Positions 44,210 to 53,279 of a stretch of DNA of 64,000 nt are shown one piece after another (positions within the stretch are counted from its first letter, which is position 1; each line of letters opens with the position of its first letter). Under the pieces are notes generated by a model. The model saw nothing but the letters and a program-made list of their open reading frames with translations, did no database searches and had not been told where the DNA came from. The DNA lies in assembly GCF_900141755.1 (NCBI RefSeq), contig NZ_LT670844.1:1736001-1800000 (forward strand), given 5' to 3'. The position numbers and the translations under genes were made by a program. The stretch comes from Bradyrhizobium lablabi (GTDB lineage: Bacteria > Pseudomonadota > Alphaproteobacteria > Rhizobiales > Xanthobacteraceae).

Positions 44210-45028
44210 TCAGCCAAATCCCGCTTCCCGCAGACGCCGGCAGCTATCGACGATGTCGGAATCCGGGTTTGGCGAAATCACTTCCAGCATGGGCAGCTCG
44301 GTGTAACCGATCTCTGTCATGCGAGATGCAAGACCTGCGAGCGGAACGTCGCCGCAGCCGATGGCGTCGTGCTTGTAGCTCTGTCGGGTGGTATCGGAAA
44401 AATGAACCAGCGAGAGCCGGTCGCGAACCCGTTGCAATCCTTCAAGCGGGGATTCGCCGATGAAGTGCGCGTTGGCCACGTCGTAGATCACGCGAATGCT
44501 GTCGTCGCCATAGCGGTCGACGACGTTCATGAGCGCCTCCGCATCGGGCAGGAAGGCAAACGGCATGTTCTCGATCAAAAGCTTCGTGCCGGCCTGGCGC
44601 GCCAGCGGCGCCAATCTGTCGAGCGCGCGATAGAAGTAAGAGACCATGCGCTCACGCGGCATCGGAAACAGCGGATTGGGCTTGCCGGGGCCGACGACAA
44701 TCCCGCCCGCTCCCAATTCACCGGCGCAGCGAACGAATTGCACCAGCAAATTCAGTGTATAGGTCCGCATCTCCTCCGCGGCGGCCGCGATGTTCATGTC
44801 GACATTCGGCATGTTGACCGACACCAGCCGCAGCCGCGTTTCGCAGAGATTGCGCAAATGGCGCAGCGCCGCTGCATCGAGCTCGGCCGGCCAGAGATGG
44901 CCGGGAAAGAACATCAACTCGACCCCGCCATAACCCTGGTCCGCGAGCCGCGCCACGGTATCGGCCGCGCTGCCGCTGAAGATGTACGAATAGGTGTTGA
45001 CGGCAAAACCGGCGGCGGCGGTTTTCAT
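44210..45028 (-). CDS. sugar phosphate isomerase/epimerase (TIM barrel, xylose-isomerase-like)
   Basis: 272 residues from ATG 45028, whose ATGA overlaps the stop of the flavoprotein gene; a longer frame inside that gene is rejected. The AP_endonuc_2 barrel is recognisable: YGGVELMFFPGHLW, LVSVNMPNVDM, KLLIENMPFAF (metal-binding Glu), IRVIYDVANAHF (Asp, His) and LSLVHFSDTTRQ, PMLEVISP. Related enzymes are hydroxypyruvate isomerase and IolE/IolI. It is last in the five-gene minus-strand operon and is translationally coupled to the flavoprotein. Confidence 0.85.
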   Translation of the reverse strand: MKTAAAGFAVNTYSYIFSGSAADTVARLADQGYGGVELMFFPGHLWPAELDAAALRHLRNLCETRLRLVSVNMPNVDMNIAAAAEEMRTYTLNLLVQFVRCAGELGAGGIVVGPGKPNPLFPMPRERMVSYFYRALDRLAPLARQAGTKLLIENMPFAFLPDAEALMNVVDRYGDDSIRVIYDVANAHFIGESPLEGLQRVRDRLSLVHFSDTTRQSYKHDAIGCGDVPLAGLASRMTEIGYTELPMLEVISPNPDSDIVDSCRRLREAGFG

Positions 45029-46746
45029 GCTTGTCCCCTCTGTTGGGCACGCGCGTTGGCATCTCGCCGTGCGAGGTGCCGGCCAGCGATATAGCCGAAT
45101 GTCAGCGCCGGCCCGAGTGTGATGCCGGGCCCCGGATAATTTCCATTCATGATCGAGCCCATGTCGTTGCCGCAGGCATAGAGACCAGAGATAACAGTGT
45201 CGTCTTTCCTCAAGACCCTCGCATGACAATCCGTTTTGAGCCCGATCGCCGTGCCGAGATCCGCCGGATAGATTCGAAGCGCGTAAAAAGGCGCCTGCTC
45301 GATCGGCGCGACGCATGGATTTGGCGAATGGCCGGGATCGCCGAGATGTCGCTGATAAATGGTGGTGCCGCGGCCGAATTCCGGGTCGAGGCCTGCTCGC
45401 GCATGGGCGTTGTATCTCTCGAGTGTTGTTGCGAGCGCCGATTTCTCGACACCGATGCGGTCCGCCAGCGCATCGATGCTCGGCGCCTCGATCAATTCGC
45501 CATTCTTAACGTATGGCCTGATACGCCAGGTGAAAGGCTTTATTCGGCCAAGCCCGTAGGTCCAGAGAAAATGCCGATCGCAGACGAGATGGAACGCGCG
45601 ATTTGTCGCGTCGTTACCATCGCGCAGCATGGCGAGGACAAACTCGTGATACGACAACGCCTCGTTGACAAAGCGCCGTCCCGACGCATTGACCGCGATG
45701 ATTCCGGGCTTGGCGCGGTCGGTGACCGTATGCGGGAAAACACCTTCGCTGCCATCCGCGCGCCGAAAGCGCGACGCCGGCACCCAATAGGCTGCGCTCG
45801 CGACCGCCGTAGCCAGGCTCGCACCGACGGCGATGGCGGCACGCAAGCCGTCACCGGTGCCTGCGGAAGAAGCGGCGGAAACCGGCCCCGCCCCGCCCGG
45901 AAAGAAGCGTTCCCGAAGATGAGTATCATGCGAGAAACCGCCGGTCGCCAGCACCACGCCTTTGCGCGCGATGATTGACCGGGCGTTCGATGAATCGCTG
46001 ATCGTCACGCCTCTAATGGCATCGCCATCGACCAGCAGCTGCTCCACGCTCGCGCCGAACACGATCTCGACGTTTTGCGCCAGCAGCGAAGCGTACAGAC
46101 GCGCCGCCAGCGCGTTGCCGAGATGCAGCGTCGTCCCCCGCGGCGCGCGAAGCCGCTGGAGCGCGTATTGCGAAACAAGACGCATCGATCGCAGTGTTGA
46201 GCGAAACGAGCGCCCGAACTTGCGCAAATGCGGGATGTCGAGCCGGTTGACCATCATGCCGCCGAACAGCGTGAATTCCGGCAGGGGAGGCCGCAACCGC
46301 GCAAAGTCTTTGCCGAGCTTCGCGCCGTCGAAGACGACGGGCTCGAGCACGCGACCGCCGGCGGTCGCGCCCGGCCGGTCCGGATAATAATCGGGATAGA
46401 CTTTTACGGGCTGCAGCCGGATTTCAGTGTTGGCTTCGAGATAGTCGATCGCCTCCGGACCACGCGAAAGAAACGTCTCGCGCAAATCGGCCTTTTCGGT
46501 TTCGGGAACGGTACTGGCAAGATAGTTGGCCGCAGCAGATGGACTGTCATCGATGCCCGCCTGTTTCATCTTGGCATTGACGGGAATCCAGACCATTCCG
46601 CCCGACCACGCCGTGGTGCCGCCGACAAATTCCGTCTTCTCGATCACGAGGACACGCAAGCCCTCCGCGGCGGCAACCGCGGCAGCCGTCATCCCGCCGG
46701 CGCCCGCGCCGATGACGACGACATCGTATGCGCCGGAATCCGACAT
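45025..46746 (-). CDS. FAD-dependent oxidoreductase (fumarate reductase/KstD-like flavoprotein)
   Basis: 573 residues. The FAD fold is VVVIGAGAGGMTAAAVAAAE at 9-28, and FVGGTTAWSGGMVWIP near 42-56 is the flavoprotein block seen in 3-ketosteroid dehydrogenases and fumarate reductases. GVVLATGGFSHD lies near the middle. C-terminal GLYACGNDMGSIMNGNYPGPGITLG closes the FAD site. It likely introduces or removes a double bond next to a carbonyl. It is fourth in the operon with the TPP enzyme, SDR and cupin, and overlaps the isomerase start by 4 bases. Confidence 0.88.
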   Translation of the reverse strand: MSDSGAYDVVVIGAGAGGMTAAAVAAAEGLRVLVIEKTEFVGGTTAWSGGMVWIPVNAKMKQAGIDDSPSAAANYLASTVPETEKADLRETFLSRGPEAIDYLEANTEIRLQPVKVYPDYYPDRPGATAGGRVLEPVVFDGAKLGKDFARLRPPLPEFTLFGGMMVNRLDIPHLRKFGRSFRSTLRSMRLVSQYALQRLRAPRGTTLHLGNALAARLYASLLAQNVEIVFGASVEQLLVDGDAIRGVTISDSSNARSIIARKGVVLATGGFSHDTHLRERFFPGGAGPVSAASSAGTGDGLRAAIAVGASLATAVASAAYWVPASRFRRADGSEGVFPHTVTDRAKPGIIAVNASGRRFVNEALSYHEFVLAMLRDGNDATNRAFHLVCDRHFLWTYGLGRIKPFTWRIRPYVKNGELIEAPSIDALADRIGVEKSALATTLERYNAHARAGLDPEFGRGTTIYQRHLGDPGHSPNPCVAPIEQAPFYALRIYPADLGTAIGLKTDCHARVLRKDDTVISGLYACGNDMGSIMNGNYPGPGITLGPALTFGYIAGRHLARRDANARAQQRGQA

Positions 46747-46778
46747 CGGGGGACCGCGCGGTTAAGAGTGCAGCCGGC

Positions 46779-47168
46779 TCAGACGATCTTGCCGTCGTCC
46801 GTCACCGGCGAGGTGATAACCAGAAACACCAGATCGACCAGACCCGAATTCGAGATCGCGTGCTCCACCCCGGGCGGCAAAAAGATAAAGTCGTGCTTGC
46901 GCACGACATGATTCTTTCCGGCGATCTCCATCAGCCCCTCGCCTTCGAGCACGTGGTAGATCTGCTCCTGCACCTGATGCTTGTGGCGGGCGACATGCGC
47001 CATCGGCTGATACATCGAAATCCGGTAATCGAGATGACGCGAGCCCGCCGTCTCCGGCATCACCAGGGGTTTTGAGAGTGCGCCGCCAAAATGATTGGGG
47101 AATTCGCGCCAGGGCACCTCGGCGATATTGCGGATGAAGGCGCCGCTCTGCTCTGAAGCCATTGTCAT
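46779..47168 (-). CDS. cupin-domain protein
   Basis: 129 residues from ATG 47168 (GAAGGGAGCA site). A single cupin barrel: motif 1 HVARHKHQVQEQIYHVLEGEG supplies two His and a Glu/Gln set, and motif 2 FLPPGVEHAISNSG supplies the last His. Single cupins of this size are usually dioxygenases, isomerases or ligand sensors. It lies between the SDR (8 bases) and the flavoprotein in the operon, so it probably acts on the same compound. Confidence 0.85.
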   Translation of the reverse strand: MTMASEQSGAFIRNIAEVPWREFPNHFGGALSKPLVMPETAGSRHLDYRISMYQPMAHVARHKHQVQEQIYHVLEGEGLMEIAGKNHVVRKHDFIFLPPGVEHAISNSGLVDLVFLVITSPVTDDGKIV

Positions 47169-47176
47169 TGCTCCCT

Positions 47177-47878
47177 TCAGGTAACGAGCCCGCCGCCATC
47201 GAGATAGACGATCGATCCCGTCGCAAAGCCGATGGTCATGAAGGCGAGGATCTGGCGGGCGATGTCTTCGCCGACGCCGACGCGGCCGACCGGCAGGCTG
47301 GCCGCGGTCTTCGCAAGCATGTCGCGGCGCGCGGCTTCCGGCATCGCCGCGCGGATCGGCGTGTCGATGATCCCCGGCGACACCGCGTTGCAGCGCACCG
47401 GGGCGAGCTCCAGCGCCAGCGCCCGCGTCAGCGACTCAAGCGCGCCGTTGGCAACGCTGATAATCGCGGAGTTGGGCCGCGGCCGAATGCTGAGGTAGCC
47501 GGTGACCAATGTCAGCGATCCGCCGGGACGGATTTCCGCCGATCGCGCCACCCGCCAGGCCCCCCAGAATTTGCCTTCCATCGTCGCACGCACGTCTTCC
47601 ATCGCGACCGTCTTGAACGGACCGGTGCGAAGTTGGGCTGCGGTGACCACGACGTGATCGACCGGACCGCAGTTGCGAAACAGGTTTTCGACGCTTTCAT
47701 CATTCGTCACGTCAGTCGGCATCGCTTTCGCACCCAGAGTGCTCGCGGCCGCATTGAGGCGGTCGGCGTTGCGAGAGGCGATGATGACCTCGGCGCCTTC
47801 ACGCGTCGCGAGTTCGGCAGTCGAAAGACCGATGCCCGATGAGCCTCCGACGACCACGACTTTCTTGCCTGCAAGCAT
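47177..47878 (-). CDS. short-chain dehydrogenase-like protein lacking the catalytic Tyr and Lys
   Basis: 233 residues from ATG 47878 (AAAAGGAAAG site). The nucleotide fold GGSSGIG is intact at 11-17. The usual YxxxK active site should lie in SAIISVANGALESL, but Ile stands at 140 and Asn at 144 in place of Tyr and Lys, and the NAG block is VVVTAAQ. I recall an atypical SDR branch with the same substitutions, so this is not random decay. It keeps ELAPVRCNAVSPGIIDTP. It may bind NAD(P) without normal reductase chemistry, or use other residues. Confidence 0.85.
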   Translation of the reverse strand: MLAGKKVVVVGGSSGIGLSTAELATREGAEVIIASRNADRLNAAASTLGAKAMPTDVTNDESVENLFRNCGPVDHVVVTAAQLRTGPFKTVAMEDVRATMEGKFWGAWRVARSAEIRPGGSLTLVTGYLSIRPRPNSAIISVANGALESLTRALALELAPVRCNAVSPGIIDTPIRAAMPEAARRDMLAKTAASLPVGRVGVGEDIARQILAFMTIGFATGSIVYLDGGGLVT

Positions 47879-47926
47879 CTTGCTTTCCTTTTGATCTCGA
47901 ATTTCTTGCCGGAGCAAACGACACAA

Positions 47927-49729
47927 TCAAGTCGGTTCGAACTGGGTCCCAATTCCCGGTTTGCTTCGCCCTAACCCCGGAAGCTCCCAGACGCCGGCGC
48001 CGCTTGGATTGATATCGGCTGCGATATCGACGTCGATCAAATAGGGCTTGTTGGCGGCGATACCCTTGCGGATGGCCTCGCCCAGATCGCCGGCGCGATC
48101 GACCCGCACGCCCTCGACGCCGCAGGAGCGCGCCATCGCGGCAAAATCCGGATTGTAGCGCTCGCCGCTCACGGGATCGTGGAAGTCGGTGGCGAGCTCG
48201 CGGCCGCCGAGGTAACCGCGCTGCAGGCCGCGGATCGAGGCATAGGCGTAATTGTTCCAGACCACCCAGACCACCGGCAGATTATATTCGACTGCCGTGC
48301 CCAGCACGTTGGCATGCATGAAGAAGGCGCCGTCGCCGCATACCGACACGCAGGGCCGATCGGGGGCGGCGAATTTCGCGCCCATCACGCCGGCAACCCC
48401 AAATCCCATCGGGCCAAAGCCCATCGAGCCGATCAGCGAGTCCGGCCGCTTCGGCTTGCAGAAGCTCAACAGCCAATTGTGGTGCACGCCGATGTCGCTG
48501 ACCAGGATCGCATTCTCCGGAAGCGCCTTGTCGATTTCGAGCGCGGCGCGCTGCGGGTTGATCGGCGTGGTGTCATCGGAAAAGCCGGGCGCGACGAACT
48601 TGTCCCACTCTTTCCGATAGATATCGATCTGCGCCAGCCATTTCTTGCGCGCGTCGGCGCGTTTTGTCAGCTCAGTGCGGCGATCCAGTTCGCCGTGAAG
48701 CTGCCGCAGGAAGGTACGCACGTCGGCCATCAGGCCGAGCGCGACCGGATAATTGCGGCCGATTTCCTCGGGGTCGATATCGACATGAATGAGCCTTGTC
48801 GGCGGAATGGTGAAGGAATAGCCCGGGATCCACGAACTCGAGGTGCGATCGTCGAAGCGCACGCCGAGCGCCAGCAGCACGTCGGCCTGGCGCGTCGCGT
48901 GATTGGCCTGGTAGTGACCGGCGCGCGCGACGAGACCGAGCGCCAGTGGATGATTGCAGTCGATCGCGCCGAGGCCCGACGCGGACGCCGCCACCGGTAT
49001 CTGTAAGCGTTCGGCGAGCCTCAGTAACTCCTCCGCAGCGCCGCCATAGCGCACGCCCTGACCGACAAGAATCACCGGCCGCTCGGCGCCGAGCAACATG
49101 TCGACCGCTTTCACCACACCTTCGGGATCGGCGCCGCAGCGGCTCGAGATGTTGCCGTTCCAGGCTTTCGCGTTCGGCGCTTCCTCGGCGGCCGATTCCA
49201 TGAAGACGTCGAAGGGAACATCCAATACCACCGGGCCCGGGCGGCCCGTGGTCATGGTCTTCCAGGCTTGCCGCACCGCGAGCGGCACCATCTCGCCCCG
49301 CGTCGGCTGGAACACCTTCTTGCAATAGGAGCGCACAGTGGACGGAAAGTCGGCCTGATAGTGCCGATAAAGTTCCTGAAATGCGCCGCGGTTGAACTGG
49401 CTGGTCGGCACATTGCCGGTCACTGCCAGGAACGGCACCGAGTCGAGGAACGCGTTGCCGAGCGAAATCGGCAGGTTCGCCGAGCCCGGCCCACAGGAGG
49501 TGAAAGTCGCGGTCGGCCGTCCCGAAACCCGGTAATAGACGTCTGCCATGAAGCCGGCGACGCTCTCGTGGTGCACCGAGATGGTCTTGAGCTCGTCGGA
49601 ACGCTCAAACAGCGCGTCGATGAACTGGATATTGCCATGGCCGCAGAGGCCGAACACCTGCGGCACTTTTTCCTGGATCAGATAGTCGACGATGACTTGA
49701 GCCCCATTGAGCGCATTGCGCGGCGACAT
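47927..49729 (-). CDS. thiamine pyrophosphate enzyme, acetolactate-synthase-like
   Basis: 600 residues, three domains of the TPP decarboxylase/carboligase family. The catalytic Glu is E55 (SVHHESVAGF), the central domain has VILVGQGVRYGGAAEEL, and the TPP/Mg motif begins GDGAFFMHANVLG near 463 and ends WVVWNNYAY. There is no accompanying small subunit gene, so it is a catabolic enzyme rather than IlvB. Together with a TIM-barrel isomerase it recalls the Gcl-Hyi and IolD-IolE pairs. First gene of the operon that diverges from the IclR regulator. Confidence 0.88.
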   Translation of the reverse strand: MSPRNALNGAQVIVDYLIQEKVPQVFGLCGHGNIQFIDALFERSDELKTISVHHESVAGFMADVYYRVSGRPTATFTSCGPGSANLPISLGNAFLDSVPFLAVTGNVPTSQFNRGAFQELYRHYQADFPSTVRSYCKKVFQPTRGEMVPLAVRQAWKTMTTGRPGPVVLDVPFDVFMESAAEEAPNAKAWNGNISSRCGADPEGVVKAVDMLLGAERPVILVGQGVRYGGAAEELLRLAERLQIPVAASASGLGAIDCNHPLALGLVARAGHYQANHATRQADVLLALGVRFDDRTSSSWIPGYSFTIPPTRLIHVDIDPEEIGRNYPVALGLMADVRTFLRQLHGELDRRTELTKRADARKKWLAQIDIYRKEWDKFVAPGFSDDTTPINPQRAALEIDKALPENAILVSDIGVHHNWLLSFCKPKRPDSLIGSMGFGPMGFGVAGVMGAKFAAPDRPCVSVCGDGAFFMHANVLGTAVEYNLPVVWVVWNNYAYASIRGLQRGYLGGRELATDFHDPVSGERYNPDFAAMARSCGVEGVRVDRAGDLGEAIRKGIAANKPYLIDVDIAADINPSGAGVWELPGLGRSKPGIGTQFEPT

Positions 49730-49950
49730 CGGATCACTCCCTAACCGTTCGACGACTTCGTAAAAATTCGGCCGAGCGTGCCTCGCCGCCGACCCTTGTC
49801 CAGGCGCGCGACCCTATTTCCCATAATACTGTACGTCAATTTATATTGTGGTATGCTCAAAAATGCATCGGCGGGCATCATCGTGGCGCTGTTCAATTTC
49901 CCTGATCGCCTGATACAGTTCGGCAACCCTTCCCTGGAGGCTCAAAGCCT

Positions 49951-50892
49951 GTGAGACCGCGCACCAAACCCAAGGCAAGTGAGAAGGCTAACGACAAGGC
50001 GAGTGAGAAGGCCAGCGCCAAGACCGCCGAGAAGCCGGGAAGCCTGCGCAAGGCCGCGATCGCCAGACTGGTGCAACCGCCGCAGCGCGATATCGACGAT
50101 GATGCCGACGACCGGCAGCGGGTCGGCGTCCAGTCACTCGGCCGCGCCTTTGCGATCCTGGAAGAAGTCGCGCGGCATCGCGAAGGCATCGGGCTTGCGG
50201 ACTTAAGCAAGCTGGTTGGCTTGCACAATTCCACCACGTTCCACCTCGCCAAGACGCTGGTGTCGCTCGGCTATCTGCGCCAGGAAAAGGATTCCAAGCG
50301 CTACCGCATCGGCCGGCCGCTGTTTGCGCTCGCCGCCAGCGCGCTCGACGAGATCGAAATGGTCAATGTCGCAACGCCGGTGCTCGAGGATCTGTCGCGG
50401 GAAACCGGCGAAAGTGGCCATTTTGCCGTGCGTATGGGCGATTCGGTGGTCGTGATCGCGCGTACCAGCGGCCCCGGCGCGTTTCAACTGACCGACCGCG
50501 TCGGCGTGGTGCGGCCGGCGCATTGCACGGCGCTGGGCAAGATCATCCTCGCCTCGCTTCGCCCCGATCAATTGAACCGTTTCCTCGAGCGCGTCGAGAT
50601 GAAACCGGCAACCAAGAAATCGATCACCGAGGTCCCGGTGCTGTTAGGCGAAATCGCCGAGATCAAACGCACTGGCATTGCCTTCGACGACGGCGAGTTC
50701 AATCCGGAAGTGCGTTGCATCGCGGTGCCGGTGATGGATTTCACCGGGCAGGTCATCGGCGCGCTCGGCATTTCCGGCCCGATCTGGCGATTGTCCAACC
50801 AGGCGCTGCAGAACCACGCTCGAATAGTGCGGCTTGCCGCCAACCGCCTGTCCGCGGAATTTGGCGCCAAAAGCGTCATCAAATCCTCTTAA
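49951..50892 (+). CDS. IclR-family transcriptional regulator
   Basis: 313 residues from GTG 49951. A Lys/Ala/Ser-rich tail (about residues 1-45, with repeats of ASEKA) precedes the winged helix (QSLGRAFAILEEVARHREGI, LHNSTTFHLAKTLVSLGYL) and the ligand domain (SGHFAVRMGDSVVVIARTSG, AHCTALGKIILASL, GIAFDDGEFNPEVRCIAVPV). IclR proteins typically respond to aromatic or small carboxylic acids. It diverges from the TPP operon over 221 bases and precedes the ABC transporter genes, so it probably controls both. Confidence 0.9.
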   Translation: MRPRTKPKASEKANDKASEKASAKTAEKPGSLRKAAIARLVQPPQRDIDDDADDRQRVGVQSLGRAFAILEEVARHREGIGLADLSKLVGLHNSTTFHLAKTLVSLGYLRQEKDSKRYRIGRPLFALAASALDEIEMVNVATPVLEDLSRETGESGHFAVRMGDSVVVIARTSGPGAFQLTDRVGVVRPAHCTALGKIILASLRPDQLNRFLERVEMKPATKKSITEVPVLLGEIAEIKRTGIAFDDGEFNPEVRCIAVPVMDFTGQVIGALGISGPIWRLSNQALQNHARIVRLAANRLSAEFGAKSVIKSS

Positions 50893-51073
50893 ACGGCAGC
50901 CGGGCGGCAAATCCGCCTAAGGGACGAAGCGGGGTCAGCGCATTTGGCGTTGACAGCGGCGACCGCGTCCTGAAATATCATCCAACAATAGAAAAACGTC
51001 TCTCACATTCTCGCATATGCCGGAATCGAAGGGGGACATCGCGATCCGTAATCCCCTGGGAGGAGAGTAAACG

Positions 51074-52312
51074 ATGACCCGCTACAGCCGACGAACTCTG
51101 TTGAAGGCGAGCGCCGCCTTCGCCGGCGCTTCAGCACTCGGATTTCCGTCCATCGTCAGTGGCCAGACGGAGAAAATAAAAATTGGTCATCTGACGCCCC
51201 TGACCGGTTTTCTCGGCGCGCTCGGCGCCTATGCCACGCTCGGCATGCGGATGGCCGAGGAAGAAATCAACCAGGCCGGCGGCATCATGGGCCGCCAGCT
51301 CGAAGTGATTTCGGAAGATTCGGTCAATCCCGCCACCGCCGCCACCAAAGCGCAGCGCATGCTGGAGCAGGATGGCGTGCCGGTGCTGATCGGCGAAATC
51401 AATTCGGCTTCCGCGCTCACCATCATGCAGGTGGCCGACCGCAACAAGAAACTGTTCATGCAGGTCGGCGCCCGTTCCGACGCGCTGCGCGGCAAGAACT
51501 GCAACAAATTCACGTTCCACGTCGACATCCCGAACACGGTGATGGTCAACACGGTCGGCAAGGCCTTGTTGCGCGACAACATGGTAAAAGACAAAAAATT
51601 CTTCACGCTGACGGCCGACTATATTTTCGGCCATGATCTGCTCAATGCGGCCAAGCGCTTCTTCGGCGCCAACCAGGGCAATCTGATCGGCGACGAACTG
51701 ATCGCGACCGACGTCACCGACTTCAGCCCTTATCTCTTGAAAATTCGTCAGGCAAAACCCGACGTAGTCTGCTCGAACCTCGCCGGTAATCAGGTGACGA
51801 CGCTGATCAAGCAATATGCCGAGTTCGACCTGCCCTATCCGATCGTCGGCTTCAATCTCAACACCGCGGACGCCTGGGCGGCGGGCGAAGGCAACCTCGC
51901 CGGGACCTGGCCGACGGTCTGGTATCACACCCTCGACGTTCCCTCATCGAAGAGCTTCGTCGAGAAGTTCACCAAAAAGAACGGCAAGCCGCCGGAGAAC
52001 CACGCCTGGATCGAATACGTCTCGTTCAAGATGATGGCGCAGGCCATGAACGAGACCAAATCCACCGACACCGATAAGCTGATCGGTTACTTCGAAAAAG
52101 AAACCCAGTTCGATGTCCTCAAGGCGCGAAAAGCCTATTTCCGGTCGTGGGATCATCAATTGGTGCAGGAGGCCTATACGTTCACGCCCAAGCCGAAGGG
52201 CCAGGCCAAGGATAAATGGGATTTCATCGCGCTGGGAGCCGCCGTTCCCAACGCGAATGAGCCACTCGAAGTGATCAATCCGACCAAAGAGCAGAACCCC
52301 TGCTCGTTGTAA
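51074..52312 (+). CDS. branched-chain-amino-acid-type ABC transporter binding protein
   Basis: 412 residues with GGGAGGAGAG before the ATG. The leader has a twin-arginine motif (YSRRTLLKASAAFAGASALG), so export is probably by Tat. The mature part is type I periplasmic binding: IKIGHLTPLTGFLGALGAYATLGMRMAEEEINQAGGIMG, then VLIGEINSASALTIM. Such proteins in soil alphaproteobacteria bind amides, aromatic acids or amino acids. It is first in the Liv-type operon; a stem-loop follows. Confidence 0.9.
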   Translation: MTRYSRRTLLKASAAFAGASALGFPSIVSGQTEKIKIGHLTPLTGFLGALGAYATLGMRMAEEEINQAGGIMGRQLEVISEDSVNPATAATKAQRMLEQDGVPVLIGEINSASALTIMQVADRNKKLFMQVGARSDALRGKNCNKFTFHVDIPNTVMVNTVGKALLRDNMVKDKKFFTLTADYIFGHDLLNAAKRFFGANQGNLIGDELIATDVTDFSPYLLKIRQAKPDVVCSNLAGNQVTTLIKQYAEFDLPYPIVGFNLNTADAWAAGEGNLAGTWPTVWYHTLDVPSSKSFVEKFTKKNGKPPENHAWIEYVSFKMMAQAMNETKSTDTDKLIGYFEKETQFDVLKARKAYFRSWDHQLVQEAYTFTPKPKGQAKDKWDFIALGAAVPNANEPLEVINPTKEQNPCSL

Positions 52313-52321
52313 CCCCGCGTA

Positions 52322-52349
52322 GCTCACCCGGCTGACGCGCCGGGTGAGC
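52322..52349 (+). promoter_or_regulatory. intercistronic stem-loop
   Basis: GCTCACCCGG and CCGGGTGAGC form a perfect 10-bp stem with an 8-base loop, 10 bases after the binding-protein stop, with no T run. In ABC operons such hairpins often protect the upstream message and lower expression of the permease genes, which is inferred here. Confidence 0.75.
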
Positions 52350-52403
52350 ACCAAATAGAGCGCAGTGCGGCGCGGCCGTCGTTAGGGACAACCTGGAGCG
52401 AGA

Positions 52404-53279
52404 ATGCAGTTCGGGTTCTTGCTGGAACAGGTGGTGAATGGCCTCGTTCTCGGAGGTTATTATCTGCTGATCGCGCTCGGGCTGTCGCTGATCTTCAGCG
52501 TCGGCGGCGTGGTCAATTTGGCGCATGGCGCGTTTTACGCGCTCGGCGCCTATGCCTCGGTCGAACTCACCAAATATCTCGGCTTTGGGCCGGCGGTCGT
52601 GATTTCGCCGCTCGCAGTCGCCCTGCTCGGCATCCTCTTTGAGCGATTCATCCTGCGCCGCTTCTACACGGCCGATCCGATCCTGAGCCTGTTGGTAACG
52701 TTTGGGCTCGCGATGGTCGCCGAGCAGGCGATCCGCATCATCTGGGGCGCGGCGCCCTTGTCCGCGTCGATGCCGCCGGCGTTTCGGGGCTCGATCATCC
52801 TCGGCGATTTCCTGTTCTCGCGTTACCGCGTGATGCTGCTCGCGGTGGTCGCGGTCGTGCTGCTCGGGGTCTGGCTGTTGCTGCACAAGACCTCGTTCGG
52901 CCGCGTGGTGCGCGCCGGCATCCAGCGGCCGGACATGGTCGCAGCGCTCGGCATCCGGCTGCAGCCCTACATGACCGCGATCGTGATGCTCGGCGTCGGC
53001 ATGGCGGCGATGGGCGGCGCCTTCTTTGCGCCGATCACGATCGTTCATCCGGCGATGGGGGCCGAGATCATCACGGTTGCCTTTGTCGTGGTGGTGATCG
53101 GGGGCCTGGGAAGCTTTTGGGGCGTCGTGATCGCCGCGCTTCTGGTCGGCGTGGTGCGCGGCATCACCATTCATTTTCTGCCCGCCGCCGGCGAAGCCTC
53201 GATCTATGTGCTGATGTTTTTGGTGTTGCTGGTGCGCCCGCGCGGGCTGCTCGGCGAGCGTATCGAGAAATTCGAATGA
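52404..53279 (+). CDS. ABC transporter permease, LivH type
   Basis: 291 residues, about eight hydrophobic helices. It opens LLEQVVNGLVLGGYYLLIALGLSLIFSVGGVVNLAHGAFY, the LivH signature, and has VIGGLGSFWGVVIAALLVG near the end. It forms the membrane channel with the permease half of the next gene. Its stop codon overlaps the next start by 4 bases (ATGA), so translation is coupled. Confidence 0.92.
   Translation: MQFGFLLEQVVNGLVLGGYYLLIALGLSLIFSVGGVVNLAHGAFYALGAYASVELTKYLGFGPAVVISPLAVALLGILFERFILRRFYTADPILSLLVTFGLAMVAEQAIRIIWGAAPLSASMPPAFRGSIILGDFLFSRYRVMLLAVVAVVLLGVWLLLHKTSFGRVVRAGIQRPDMVAALGIRLQPYMTAIVMLGVGMAAMGGAFFAPITIVHPAMGAEIITVAFVVVVIGGLGSFWGVVIAALLVGVVRGITIHFLPAAGEASIYVLMFLVLLVRPRGLLGERIEKFE

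Noticed and set aside
49790..49870. IclR operator in the gap before the regulator
   Set aside because: Only a 4-bp inverted match (ATAC/GTAT) was found in the A/T-rich stretch, too weak to call.
52275..53174. Long minus-strand open frame opposite the LivH gene
   Set aside because: Composition is His/Arg/Asp/Glu-rich nonsense typical of the antisense of a GC-rich hydrophobic gene, and LivH is clearly real.
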